Shown: positions 26,631-35,114, numbered from the stretch's first letter. The stretch: DNA of 64,000 bases from JAHJQZ01 sp963675235 (GCA_963675235.2 CAXXFU010000004.1:868001-932000), one strand, 5' to 3'. The notes: a model not told the origin generated them from the letters alone. Made by a program: numbers and translations.

Positions 26631-27324
26631 GATCAGGGGATTGAAAGCGGCCTATGGCGCCATCGAGGTGCTGCACGGCATCGATCTCGACGTCACCGAA
26701 GGCGAGATCGTCACCCTGGTCGGCGCCAACGGCGCCGGCAAGACCTCCCTGCTGCGTTGCATCTCCGGCATTCTTCCGGTCGCCGGCGGCACGCTCCGGT
26801 TCTCCGGTACCGATCTCGCGGCGAAACCCGATCATGCCCGTGCCGGTGTCGGCATCGCCCACACGCCGGAAGGCCGGCATGTTTTCGGCGACATGAGCGT
26901 TGCGGAAAATCTCGACCTGGGCGCCTATCACCGGACCGATCACGACATCGAGGCCGATCGCGAGGATGTCTATCAGATGTTCCCGATCCTCGGCGAGAAG
27001 CGCAGCCAGCATGCCGCCGGTCTGTCCGGTGGCCAGCAGCAGATGCTCGCCATCGGCCGCGCTTTGATGGGCCGCCCGAAGCTCCTGTTGCTCGACGAGC
27101 CTTCGATGGGGCTGGCCCCGATCCTGGTCGACCAGATTCTCGAAACCGTTGCCTCCCTCAAGGCGCGCGGCGTCACCATCCTGCTGGTCGAGCAGAATGC
27201 CTACGCCGCCCTGTCCATCGCCGACAGGGGCTATGTGCTCGAAACCGGCCAGATCGCCCTGTCGGGCAGCGCCTCCGAGTTGATCGCCGATCCGCGCGTA
27301 CGCGAAGCCTATCTCGGAGCCTGA
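26623..27324 (+). CDS. LivF-type ABC transporter ATPase
   Basis: The 233-residue ATPase has Walker A GANGAGKTS, HTPEGRHVFGDMSVAENL, a canonical signature LSGGQQQMLAIGRAL, Walker B LLLLDEPSMGLAP and LLVEQN. The ATG at 26623 overlaps the previous gene by eight bases; AGGGAGGGC upstream serves as the ribosome-binding site. It completes the LivHMGF-type transporter. Confidence 0.93.
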   Translation: MLEIRGLKAAYGAIEVLHGIDLDVTEGEIVTLVGANGAGKTSLLRCISGILPVAGGTLRFSGTDLAAKPDHARAGVGIAHTPEGRHVFGDMSVAENLDLGAYHRTDHDIEADREDVYQMFPILGEKRSQHAAGLSGGQQQMLAIGRALMGRPKLLLLDEPSMGLAPILVDQILETVASLKARGVTILLVEQNAYAALSIADRGYVLETGQIALSGSASELIADPRVREAYLGA

Positions 27325-27325
27325 C

Positions 27326-29278
27326 GTGAACCCTGTAACAACCACGATCACCGACGGCATCGCACTGGTTACAGTCGACAGCCCGCCGGTCAACGCCCTG
27401 TCACAGTCGGTGCGCGCCGGCCTCATGGACGCCTTCGCCGCCCTCGAATCAGCGGATGGGATCAAGGCTGCCATCCTGCATTGCGCCGGGCGCACCTTCA
27501 TGGCCGGCGCCGATGTCAGCGAATTCGGCAAGCCGGCCGCCCCGCCGGCGATCTATGAAGTGGCCGCCAGGATCGAGGCCCTGCCCTTTCCGGTCATCGC
27601 CGCCATCCATGGCAATGCCCTCGGCGGCGGGTTGGAAGTCGCGCTCGGCTGCCATTACCGGCTCGCCACAGAAGAGGCCAGGCTCGGCTTCCCCGAAGTC
27701 ACCCTGGGCGTGATCCCAGGCTCCGGCGGCATTGTCCGCACCATTCGTTGCCTCGAGCCGGAGAAGGCGGTCACGCTGATCACCGGCGGCAAGCCGATCC
27801 GGGCCGGCGAAGCGCGCGAGGCCGGACTGATCGATGATGTCGTCACCGGCGATCTTGTCGAAGCGGCAATCGCGTTTGCCACCCTCATGGCCGGGAAACC
27901 TCTGCCGACACCGCTGTCCCGCCGCCAAGCGCCGGCAATGCCGGACGAAGCCTTCTGGGCCGACGCGACCAAACGGGCGCACAAGACCGCAAAGGGCGCC
28001 CGCGCCCCACTTGTCGCCCTCGATGTCATCCGGGCGGCCTACGCCGAGCCCTTCGAAACCGGCAGGCAGACCGAACGGGCCGCCTTCGAACGCCTGCGCG
28101 ACAGCGCCGAAGCCGCCGCGCTGCGCCATGTGTTTTTCGCCGAACGCCGCGCCAACCGTCCCGATATGCTCGGTGATGTCGAGCCCCTGCCGCTCGACCG
28201 CGTCGGCGTTGTCGGTGGCGGCACCATGGGCGCCGGCATCGCCACTGCCCTGCTGCAGGCCGGCTACGCCGTCACGCTCGTCGAAACCAATGAGGGCGCT
28301 CTCGCCGCGGCGCGCGAGCGCCTGACCGCCCTTCTCGTCGCCTCAGCCAAACGCGGCCTGATCGCGGGGACCGGTTTCGAACGCTTGACCTTGACGGTGG
28401 ATTTCGACGACCTCGCGCCATGCGACCTCATCATCGAGGCGGTATTCGAGGATCTCGCGGTCAAGCGCGAGCTGTTTGCCAGGCTTGACGCCGTCGCCCG
28501 GCCCGACGCCATCCTTGCTACCAACACCAGCTATCTCGACCCCGAAAAACTTGCCGAACCGGTGGCCGACACGTCCCGGGTCGTCGGGCTGCATTTCTTC
28601 AGCCCGGCGCAGGTGATGAAGCTGGTCGAGATCGTTCGCCTCTCCGACACGAGCCCGAAAACGCTGACCACCGCTTTCGCCCTAGCCAAGCGTCTGAGCA
28701 AGATCGGCGTTCTGTCCGGCATCTGCGAGGGCTTCATCGGCAATCGCCTGCTCAAGCGCTACCGCGCCGCCGCAGAAGATCTGCTGATAAAGGGCGTTTC
28801 GGTCGCCAGCATCGATCGCGCCGCCCGCGCCTTCGGCTTTCCCATGGGTCCCTTCGAGGCCCAGGACCTTGGCGGGCTCGACATTGCCTTCCGTCAGCGC
28901 GAAGGCGCGCGCAGCCAAGGCCAGAAAGTGCCAGAAACCATCGCCGATGTCCTTTGTCGTGAGGGGCGGCTTGGCCAGAAAACAGGTGGCGGTTGGTACG
29001 ACTATCGACCCGGCGACCGCGCGCCTCTTCCTTCGCCTGTGGTTGATAGCATCCTCAAGGACCGGGGTATCGAAGCCGGCAAAGGCGACGACAACGATCC
29101 TGCGGCTCTCGCTCAAGGATTGCTCCAGCCCATGATCGCCGAAGCACGCGCCATCCTCGACGAAGGCATCGCTCAGAGCCCCGAGGCCATCGACCTTGTG
29201 GAAATCCACGGATACGGCTTCCCGAGGTGGCGAGGCGGGTTGATGTACTATGCTATAAATCCTGACAAGGAGAGTTGA
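27326..29278 (+). CDS. Bifunctional enoyl-CoA hydratase / 3-hydroxyacyl-CoA dehydrogenase (PaaF/PaaH equivalent)
   Basis: The 650-residue fusion has an N-terminal crotonase domain (oxyanion loops FMAGADVSEFG and HGNALGGGLEVALGCH). A 3-hydroxyacyl-CoA dehydrogenase follows, with the NAD-binding VGVVGGGTMGAGIATAL near residue 293, HFFSPAQVMKLVEIV and C-terminal HGYGFPRWRGGLM. Start is a GTG one base after the LivF-type stop. Separate paaF and paaH genes are absent from the cluster. This protein probably provides 2,3-dehydroadipyl-CoA hydratase and 3-hydroxyadipyl-CoA dehydrogenase activities, feeding the thiolase. FadJ-like beta-oxidation of other acids is an alternative. Confidence 0.88.
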   Translation: MNPVTTTITDGIALVTVDSPPVNALSQSVRAGLMDAFAALESADGIKAAILHCAGRTFMAGADVSEFGKPAAPPAIYEVAARIEALPFPVIAAIHGNALGGGLEVALGCHYRLATEEARLGFPEVTLGVIPGSGGIVRTIRCLEPEKAVTLITGGKPIRAGEAREAGLIDDVVTGDLVEAAIAFATLMAGKPLPTPLSRRQAPAMPDEAFWADATKRAHKTAKGARAPLVALDVIRAAYAEPFETGRQTERAAFERLRDSAEAAALRHVFFAERRANRPDMLGDVEPLPLDRVGVVGGGTMGAGIATALLQAGYAVTLVETNEGALAAARERLTALLVASAKRGLIAGTGFERLTLTVDFDDLAPCDLIIEAVFEDLAVKRELFARLDAVARPDAILATNTSYLDPEKLAEPVADTSRVVGLHFFSPAQVMKLVEIVRLSDTSPKTLTTAFALAKRLSKIGVLSGICEGFIGNRLLKRYRAAAEDLLIKGVSVASIDRAARAFGFPMGPFEAQDLGGLDIAFRQREGARSQGQKVPETIADVLCREGRLGQKTGGGWYDYRPGDRAPLPSPVVDSILKDRGIEAGKGDDNDPAALAQGLLQPMIAEARAILDEGIAQSPEAIDLVEIHGYGFPRWRGGLMYYAINPDKES

Positions 29279-29886
29279 TGATGGCACGCGTCAGGGCAGA
29301 GGATTACGACGACAAGCGCGAAGCGATCCTCCTGCGCGCCGCGCATGTCTTCGCCCATGCCGGCACCGAACGTGCTTCCATGTCGGGTGTCGCCGATGCC
29401 TGCGGCATCTCCAAGGCCTTGCTCTACCACTATTACGACAGCAAGGACGCCCTGATTTACGACATCATCTCGACGCACCTGGCCGGCATCGAGGCCGCCC
29501 TCGCCGAAGCCCCGCGCGACGGCGATCCCGAGTCCAATGTGCGCAATCTATGCCGGGCCCTGCTTGCCCAATACGAGAATGCCGATGACCTGCACCGGGT
29601 GCAGATGAACTCGCTCGAATCCCTGCCTGAAGGCCAGGCCGCGGAGATTCGCGAAAGCGAGCGCCGGATCGTCGCCATCTTCGCTTCGGCCATCGCCGCC
29701 CTCGACGACAGGCTCGCCGGCAACCGCCGGTTGCTGATCCCGGTGACCATGTCGCTTCTGGGCATGCTGAACTGGGCCTTCATGTGGTTCCGCCCCGACC
29801 GAGGCATGACCCGTACCGAATATGCCGACCTGGCCTCGGCCCTCACCATCGAAGGCATCAAGAAGCTCGACCTGGCGGCGTCATAG
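29278..29886 (+). CDS. paaR: TetR-family regulator, probable PaaR
   Basis: The 202-residue protein has an N-terminal TetR DNA-binding domain (residues about 13-60; AILLRAAHVFAHAGTERASM, DACGISKALLYHYY) and a helical effector domain. The ATG at 29278 overlaps the previous stop (TGATG), with AAGGAG upstream; the ATG at 29281 is an alternative. As the last gene of the transporter operon next to the paa operon, it fits PaaR, a TetR repressor that responds to phenylacetyl-CoA. The ACCGACCATTCGGT palindrome in the shared promoter supports this. Symbol is by context and motif, not proven. Confidence 0.78.
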   Translation: MMARVRAEDYDDKREAILLRAAHVFAHAGTERASMSGVADACGISKALLYHYYDSKDALIYDIISTHLAGIEAALAEAPRDGDPESNVRNLCRALLAQYENADDLHRVQMNSLESLPEGQAAEIRESERRIVAIFASAIAALDDRLAGNRRLLIPVTMSLLGMLNWAFMWFRPDRGMTRTEYADLASALTIEGIKKLDLAAS

Positions 29887-29918
29887 CGGGCCGTCGCGCC
29901 CAACCCGAATCAATGCGT

Positions 29919-29962
29919 AGACAAGACAATGCCCGGCCAGACGACCGGGCATTGTCTTGTCT
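29919..29962. terminator. Strong bidirectional hairpin between paaR and the HfaB-type gene
   Basis: An 18-base perfect inverted repeat (29919-29936 and 29945-29962) with an eight-base loop lies between two convergent genes. The stem contains CCCGG and ends in alternating T/G runs on both strands, fitting a shared transcription terminator. Confidence 0.75.
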
Positions 29963-29980
29963 TGCGTGGTCCAAAACCGT

Positions 29981-30886
29981 CTAGTTGGCGGCTTCTTCCG
30001 GCGGACCGTTCGGCGATATCGCCGCCAGCTTCTCGGCGTTTTCGCCACGGATTTCCTGGGTCGCTTCCGGCAGATAGCGGTCACAGTCGCCATTGTGATG
30101 CACGATCGAGGACACGACGTCGTAGGCAGCGTCTGCCATCAGCCAGCGCAGCGCGGCGTGCAGCCCTTCCTGCGACTTGTCGCCGATCTTGACGTCGTAA
30201 AGCTCGTTCGAGAAAAACCGGAACACCGAGCCGAAAACTTCTGTGCCGGCGGCCTGCTTGGAATAGGAACCGGCCCTGACGATGCGTGTCGACTTGGTAT
30301 CGGTGACGCGCAGGTCCGCCGCCGCGGTCAGGGCATAGACACGCGCACCCGCTCCGATCCCCCCAACCGTCGCTTCGGCACCGCCGGAGAAGGTATTGAA
30401 GTCGAGCTGCGTAAGGGTGCCGTCAATGACATAGTCCGAGCCGCGCAGCGCGCCCTTGATGATCGGGCGGAAATCGACCGTCTGGTCGCCGACGGTCTGT
30501 GGGCCACCATCGCCGAGAACCTCTTCGCGCGCCCTTGCCAGCTCCCATTCGGTGACCGTCGTGTTCGACCGGTTCACCTGCTTCACACCGGCCTTCTGCA
30601 GGGCGGAGATCAGCATGCCCGCCGCATCGCGCGGCACGAAGCCGCCCTCATCGGAGTTGTACTTGTTGGTCTGGTCGGTGATGGAGTGGACCGCAAACAC
30701 AACGTTCGAGCGCCGCACCTCGGGCGTCTTGCTCAGGCAGACCAGCGCGTCGTCGGTCGGCGTTGCGGTCGCTACGGGAACAGGGCCCTTGTATTCTCCG
30801 GCAGGTCGACCCTGCTCAGGAAAGGTGACGCAACCGGTCAGCGAAACGCAGATCAGCGCCACGCCCAATCCGCGAACAATCAGCAT
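29981..30886 (-). CDS. hfaB: CsgG/HfaB-family outer-membrane lipoprotein
   Basis: The 301-residue protein starts with a lipoprotein signal (hydrophobic stretch then SLTGC, lipobox Cys at residue 19) and reads like the CsgG/HfaB family: VVFAVHSITDQTNKY, GMLISALQKAGVKQVNR, WELARAREEVLGD, SDYVIDGTLTQLDFNT, VTDTKSTRIVRAGSYSKQ. CsgG is the nonameric outer-membrane pore for curli; HfaB helps anchor the Caulobacter holdfast. The start overlaps the upstream HfaA-like gene by seven bases. Repeat-rich secreted proteins upstream are its likely export or anchoring clients. No csgE or csgF homologue is apparent. Confidence 0.82.
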   Translation of the reverse strand: MLIVRGLGVALICVSLTGCVTFPEQGRPAGEYKGPVPVATATPTDDALVCLSKTPEVRRSNVVFAVHSITDQTNKYNSDEGGFVPRDAAGMLISALQKAGVKQVNRSNTTVTEWELARAREEVLGDGGPQTVGDQTVDFRPIIKGALRGSDYVIDGTLTQLDFNTFSGGAEATVGGIGAGARVYALTAAADLRVTDTKSTRIVRAGSYSKQAAGTEVFGSVFRFFSNELYDVKIGDKSQEGLHAALRWLMADAAYDVVSSIVHHNGDCDRYLPEATQEIRGENAEKLAAISPNGPPEEAAN

Positions 30887-31221
30887 CCGTACATGCCCCC
30901 GGTCACGTTGAATGTGCCGTTGGAACAGTCAGACGTCTGCGTCTGGTCGCCGGAATTCGTTTGCGTCACGGAAATGGTGTTGCCCGATCCGCTGACATTG
31001 ATGGAAACGGCGTTGCCGGTCTGGCCGGTTCCGCTGCCAAGCCCGCCCGAGCTGCCCAGCAATCCGAGCAGTTCCAGCCTGGTGCGCTCCATGCTCAGCC
31101 GGCTTTGGCGTTCATTGTCTGACCGGAACTGCCATGGCCGGCCTTCGCCAAGCCCCCCCGCACTGGTCGGCGAAACCATTGCGATCGACAGTGCGATCGC
31201 TAATGCGTACCTAAATTTCAT
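30880..31221 (-). CDS. hfaA: HfaA-like holdfast/curli-related secreted protein
   Basis: The 113-residue protein has a Sec signal peptide (MKFRYALAIALSIAMVSPTSAG, cleavage near residue 21), then RPWQFRSDNERQSRLSMER, reminiscent of HfaA. A Gly/Ser-rich linker follows, and an Asn/Gln/Ser-rich end with curlin-like alternation (NAVSINVSGSGNTISVTQTN). Two cysteines, near the end and at the last residue, may pair. I chose the ATG at 31221 because it begins the signal peptide. Overlap with the HfaB-type gene indicates coupled expression. The HfaA assignment rests on size, layout and these features. Confidence 0.6.
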   Translation of the reverse strand: MKFRYALAIALSIAMVSPTSAGGLGEGRPWQFRSDNERQSRLSMERTRLELLGLLGSSGGLGSGTGQTGNAVSINVSGSGNTISVTQTNSGDQTQTSDCSNGTFNVTGGMYGC

Positions 31222-31505
31222 CACCCAACTCCACCCGTGGATCCCCGAAGTGCTCGGCAAATTTCATAAATATCAGCGCTGAATAGTAGTCGGCACGATG
31301 CAGCGTGCATCCGGATGAATGCGCACCTGCCGAATTCCCCAAGCAGATGTTGCATAAGTAACACAGAGGAAATTGTTGCCACTCTGGGTTGCTTTTCTCA
31401 GCATCCACCCGGCTTTGCTATCAACAACAACGACTCAAACCGGATCGTGCCACAGAATTGCACGCTGATCAGAATTCAGTATTGGTAATACTACGTAGGA
31501 TTGTG

Positions 31506-31946
31506 TCAGAGTTCGGTGCAATGCGCGCTCGCGCACCATTGCGTTTTGGAAACCGAGGGTGGGTTCGGCCAGCTTTCCGGCTTGGTTTCCAGATAGACCT
31601 TGGCGGCCGACTCGTACTCGTCATAGGCGAGATCCAGCCTGTCCTTGCATATGGAGGCGGCCTGAGACCGGATGAACTTGTTGAGGCTGTTGCGCGTCGT
31701 CGTGTTCACCAGATTGCGGTCACCCATGCCAAGGCTGGTCAGGAAGTCGTCGATCGACGCCGTCCGCAGTTCCGGCCCGCCGTCGACGAAGCCGTCGCAA
31801 TCGAGTGCGGCGCTGCGCAGGTGCAGCATGGCCGACAGGAACGGTTGCGCGTCATATCCGGAGGCGCCAGCCTTTTTGTCCTGTGCCCAGGCCGGCATTG
31901 CCACGAACAGCGATGCCGTCGCCAGAACTAAGGTGAGTGTCTTCAC
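31506..31946 (-). CDS. Secreted four-cysteine protein of unknown family
   Basis: The 146-residue product begins with a GTG (AAGGA eight bases upstream) and a clear signal peptide ending PAWAQ-DK near residue 22. The mature part is helical and soluble, with Cys at 50, 100, 138 and 143, suggesting two disulfides, and contains RNLVNTTTRNSLNKFIRSQ. No family is recognised. It lies between the repeat proteins and the HfaA-like gene, all on one strand, so it may be a periplasmic helper (CsgE/CsgC-like in role, not in sequence) or a minor fibre component. Confidence 0.7.
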   Translation of the reverse strand: MKTLTLVLATASLFVAMPAWAQDKKAGASGYDAQPFLSAMLHLRSAALDCDGFVDGGPELRTASIDDFLTSLGMGDRNLVNTTTRNSLNKFIRSQAASICKDRLDLAYDEYESAAKVYLETKPESWPNPPSVSKTQWCASAHCTEL

Positions 31947-32071
31947 TTCGCGGATCCTTGCATTCGGTTGAACCGGAAAGGCGCCAACCGCCTTTCCCGA
32001 GCATGTTTGCCAGCAACCATAGTCAACCGAAGCCCGTTCTTCCTCTTGTGCAAGATACGGATGCAGACGCG

Positions 32072-33106
32072 TTACCTGTTGATGGCCATCACGTTCCCGG
32101 ACTGGGACTGCGGACCGATTCCGGATGAGGTCTGCGGGTAGTTCGATGTCTGGCTGGCATTGATGACACCGTCGCTGCCGCCGGTGCTGGTGACACCGCC
32201 GATCACCATGACATTGACCAGATTTGTTGATTCCTGGTTCAGCCAGGAAGCGGCCTTGATTTCCTTGCCGTCCGGACCGATCACGCGGTTGCGCACATTT
32301 TGCGAACCGCCGGTGGTGTATTGGGTGACGGTGCCGATGACGTCGGCCTGAACGAAATTGGCGATGTTCAAGCCGCTCTGGTTGATCGGCGCTGTGTTGG
32401 CATCGGCGAGATAGACGGTGTTGTCCACCACCTGGGTGCCATTGAAGATGCGCGTGACGTCCTTGACCTTGCTCGACACCATGATGTTGCCGAGATTGGT
32501 TCCGTCCTGGTTGATCTCGCCGGCAGCACCGGCGGCATCGAAGGTCACGACATTCTTGATCTTCTGCAGCGAACCGGGCGCCAGAATCTGTGTGCCTGAG
32601 CCGATCGAAAATTCGGCGATGGCGATATTGGCCGCGTTCATGCCGGACTGGTTGATCACGCCAATCTGGTCGCTGACGTCGGCGGCGTTCTTCACCCACT
32701 GAACGGCATCGCTCCCGAAGTACTGGACGGCGTTCTCGATGGTGTCGGCCTTCAGCACGCCGGTGACATTGGTGCCGGACTGAGTAATCTCATCCGACTG
32801 GACCACCGTGTCGGCGATATTGTCGATGCGCTGAATGCCGTTCATGAACTGATTGGCATTGGCCAGGTGACCATCGCTCTGGACGATATTGGCGGCATTG
32901 AGTCCGGACTGGCTGACGGCGCCGCCCGGTCCGGCGCTCACCACCAGCGCGTCGATCTGGTTCAGCAGCTCGGACGCGGCACGGGCAACCTGGGAGATTG
33001 TCTGCTCGCTGTTGTAGGTCTGCGAAAGCTCGTCGCCTCTGGCGCCGGCGGCAGCGCCTGTCAGCGCCAGCAAGGCAATCGCGGTGCTTGTCAGAAGGTT
33101 TCGCAT
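32072..33106 (-). CDS. Secreted Gln/Asn-repeat protein (HfaD/curlin-like)
   Basis: The 344-residue protein has a signal peptide ending ARG-DEL near residue 24. A repeat array follows: QSGLNAAN (66), QSGTNVTG (109), QSGMNAAN (153), QDGTNLGN (200), QSGLNIAN (243), QESTNLVN (291), a spacing of 43-48 residues. Between them lies a weaker Gln..Asn strand, giving about 22-residue periods as in curlin beta-solenoids. It ends with Ser/Gln/Asn-rich QTSNYPQTSSG and QSQSGN. No cysteines. It is likely an amyloid-forming surface protein exported through the CsgG/HfaB-type channel. HfaD is the closest analogy I can name, not a proven homologue. Confidence 0.68.
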   Translation of the reverse strand: MRNLLTSTAIALLALTGAAAGARGDELSQTYNSEQTISQVARAASELLNQIDALVVSAGPGGAVSQSGLNAANIVQSDGHLANANQFMNGIQRIDNIADTVVQSDEITQSGTNVTGVLKADTIENAVQYFGSDAVQWVKNAADVSDQIGVINQSGMNAANIAIAEFSIGSGTQILAPGSLQKIKNVVTFDAAGAAGEINQDGTNLGNIMVSSKVKDVTRIFNGTQVVDNTVYLADANTAPINQSGLNIANFVQADVIGTVTQYTTGGSQNVRNRVIGPDGKEIKAASWLNQESTNLVNVMVIGGVTSTGGSDGVINASQTSNYPQTSSGIGPQSQSGNVMAINR

Positions 33107-33225
33107 GGCGCCAATCCTCAAAGACTGCGGTGCATATCTTGTCTCCCGCGCCGCAAAATCTGCTGCGCGGGAAAGCAGGGCCTGCACCGCCTCGAAACGA
33201 AGCGGTGCAGGCACAGGTCAGGCGA

Positions 33226-34323
33226 TTAGCTTCCCGACGGGACGCCGATGGAGTTGGCCACGTTGGTGGCGCTCTGCACGACATCGCTCAGGTTGCCCAT
33301 GCCGCTCAGCACGTTGCTGGCGAACTGGGTGGTGTCGGAGAACTGGCTGATCTCGGTGGTTCCGGAAATATCCGGAAGATTGCCGGAGACCGTGATGACG
33401 TTGGCAACATTCGTCGCAGTCTGCTTCAGATCGACGACCGTGCCGTCAAACGGAGTCTGCCAACCGAACCAACCGGTGCCGGCGCCGACATACACGGCGG
33501 TATTGAGCGCGGTCTGATCACCCCAGCTGTCCTGGTCGATTTTCTCGTTGAGATCATCGACGGTCACGACATTGACTGCGTTGGTGGCAGTCTGCCGGGT
33601 CTTGTTGAGATCGTGATCCATGCTCCAGCCACCGCTGCCGAAATCGACCAGATTGGCGGCCAACTGGATATTGCCGGCATTCTGGTAGACGACATCGAGT
33701 TCGTTGGCTTCGATGACGTTGGCAACATTGGTCGCCGACTGCTTGGCCTTGTTCACCTGGCTAAAGCCGCCGCCACCGACCAGGAAGTTCATCGCCGTCT
33801 GGAAATTGCCAGGGTTGACGTTCTGAACCACGGTTTCATCGACATCGTCGAGGTTGATCAGGTTGAGGGCGTTTGTCGCCTCCTGGGTGACCTTCGAAGC
33901 CAATGTTTCGTAGATCGTCATGTTCTGTGCGAACTGATCGGCAAGACCGCTGGCGATCTGCGTCACGTCCTCAGCGTCGCCATACCACTCGTCGGCCGGA
34001 AGCGTCAGAGAGTTGGCCACATTGGTCGCGGTCTGGTCGAAATCGTCCCAGGAACCGTACATAGTGAAGGCGTAGTTGCTGGCGACCTGATCAGCCCAGG
34101 TCTTCTGGAAGACGTCGTCCAGCTCTTCTTCGAGGTCGATGAGGTTGCCGGCATTGATCGCAGATTGCGAGCCACCAGTGCTATCGAAGTTGATGCTGAT
34201 CGAGTTCAAGGCAATCTGCATGTCATGCAGGACCTGATCGATATCGGTGTTATCCGCCAAAGCGGGGGTCACGCCTGCAGAAAGAAGGCCTGCGATGGCA
34301 GTCGTTAAAAGCAGCTTGTTCAT
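33226..34323 (-). CDS. Secreted QxATNxxN-repeat protein (amyloid/curlin-like)
   Basis: The 365-residue protein has a signal peptide ending ALA-DN at residue 23. Seven repeats of Q-[ST/E]-A-[TI]-N-x-x-N fall at residues 53, 97, 147, 195, 244, 301 and 350, 44-57 apart. A second weaker Q-x-A-x-N strand lies between them (79, 130, 175, 220, 270, 333). Acidic, Gly/Trp-containing linkers separate strands. No cysteines. The ATG at 34323 has GGAGAG upstream. It is the first gene of the fibre locus and a probable major subunit. It differs from the next protein in using Ala where that one uses Gly after Gln-x, so the two may form distinct or mixed fibres. Confidence 0.68.
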   Translation of the reverse strand: MNKLLLTTAIAGLLSAGVTPALADNTDIDQVLHDMQIALNSISINFDSTGGSQSAINAGNLIDLEEELDDVFQKTWADQVASNYAFTMYGSWDDFDQTATNVANSLTLPADEWYGDAEDVTQIASGLADQFAQNMTIYETLASKVTQEATNALNLINLDDVDETVVQNVNPGNFQTAMNFLVGGGGFSQVNKAKQSATNVANVIEANELDVVYQNAGNIQLAANLVDFGSGGWSMDHDLNKTRQTATNAVNVVTVDDLNEKIDQDSWGDQTALNTAVYVGAGTGWFGWQTPFDGTVVDLKQTATNVANVITVSGNLPDISGTTEISQFSDTTQFASNVLSGMGNLSDVVQSATNVANSIGVPSGS

Positions 34324-35114
34324 ATTGCTCTCCAGTTTACTTAGCGGTTCATCCGGCCGATGCCCCTCCCAATCCGGAACGACAACAACCGGCGGCTGAA
34401 ACGAACCCAAACAGGAATCCGAAGACAAAAAAGTCCTGTCCGCAAAACAGAGCATTGCGGCTACCCAGATTCATAAGCTTCGAGTTCGCGTTCAATTTGC
34501 ACTCGGCAAACACTAATCATGGACTGCCAGCAATGCAGCCAAGAGTACCGGGTGCGTGTGAAGCGTCTATTTGGATCGGCAAATCAGCCGATATGGTCAC
34601 GTGATAAAATCACAATGGATTCATTATGAATTGTGACAAGCAATCGGCTTTTTTGCATTGTCCAAGTAGGTATTTTCACCTATGTAAATATACTCTCCAT
34701 GTATCTACTGATTTTCTTGCATTTTGCGACAATAACTTGCCACAATGTCGCAAGTGAGTCTACATCTTTAACGCTCAATTAATTTTTCTTAATTAACTTG
34801 CTATTTCCCGCTGCATACCAATGACTTATCGGCAAGTCGTTATCTCTGCGGGAGCGGGCTGGTGCCATTCTGATCGGTGACCACGGGTGCCTCGCGCCAT
34901 TCGCGGCAGTTTGCCCGGGCAACGCCTGTTCCGGCGCCTGCAACCGCCGGCTTCCGGGATCGGACCAGGCACTCCAGCCCACCGGCCAGATCTGACGCAA
35001 CCTGTTTCACACTGGAGCGATCACGCCGCGCGCGACATGTTGCCAGCACAGCCAGACCCGAACCGACAAACGCCGCAAAGGACGGAGCCAGCATCTTCAG
35101 AAATGTTGGGGATG
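34324..35114. other. Long intergenic region upstream of the fibre locus
   Basis: No confident gene. The part from about 34,480 to 34,810 is AT-rich and contains the inverted repeat TTGCGACA (34724-34731) / TGTCGCAA (34746-34753) and a small AGGT/ACCT repeat near 34,665. It is probably the regulatory region of the repeat-protein operon. From about 34,840 the sequence becomes GC-rich; it would lie just beyond the tRNA-Arg 3' end in the ancestral chromosome and holds one weak small ORF. Confidence 0.5.
34840..35094 (-). CDS. Possible small membrane-anchored protein next to the island end
   Basis: An 84-residue frame begins MLAPSFAAFVGSGLAVLATC, one hydrophobic helix, followed by a basic hydrophilic tail. 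It lies just downstream of where the ancestral tRNA-Arg would end. No good ribosome-binding site is seen and no family is recognised, so it may be non-coding. Confidence 0.22.
   Translation of the reverse strand: MLAPSFAAFVGSGLAVLATCRARRDRSSVKQVASDLAGGLECLVRSRKPAVAGAGTGVARANCREWREAPVVTDQNGTSPLPQR

Noticed and set aside
32072..34323. Could the repeat proteins be phage tail fibres or RTX adhesins?
   Set aside because: They have Sec signal peptides, lack Ca-binding GGxGxDxxx nonapeptides, and sit next to a CsgG/HfaB-type lipoprotein.
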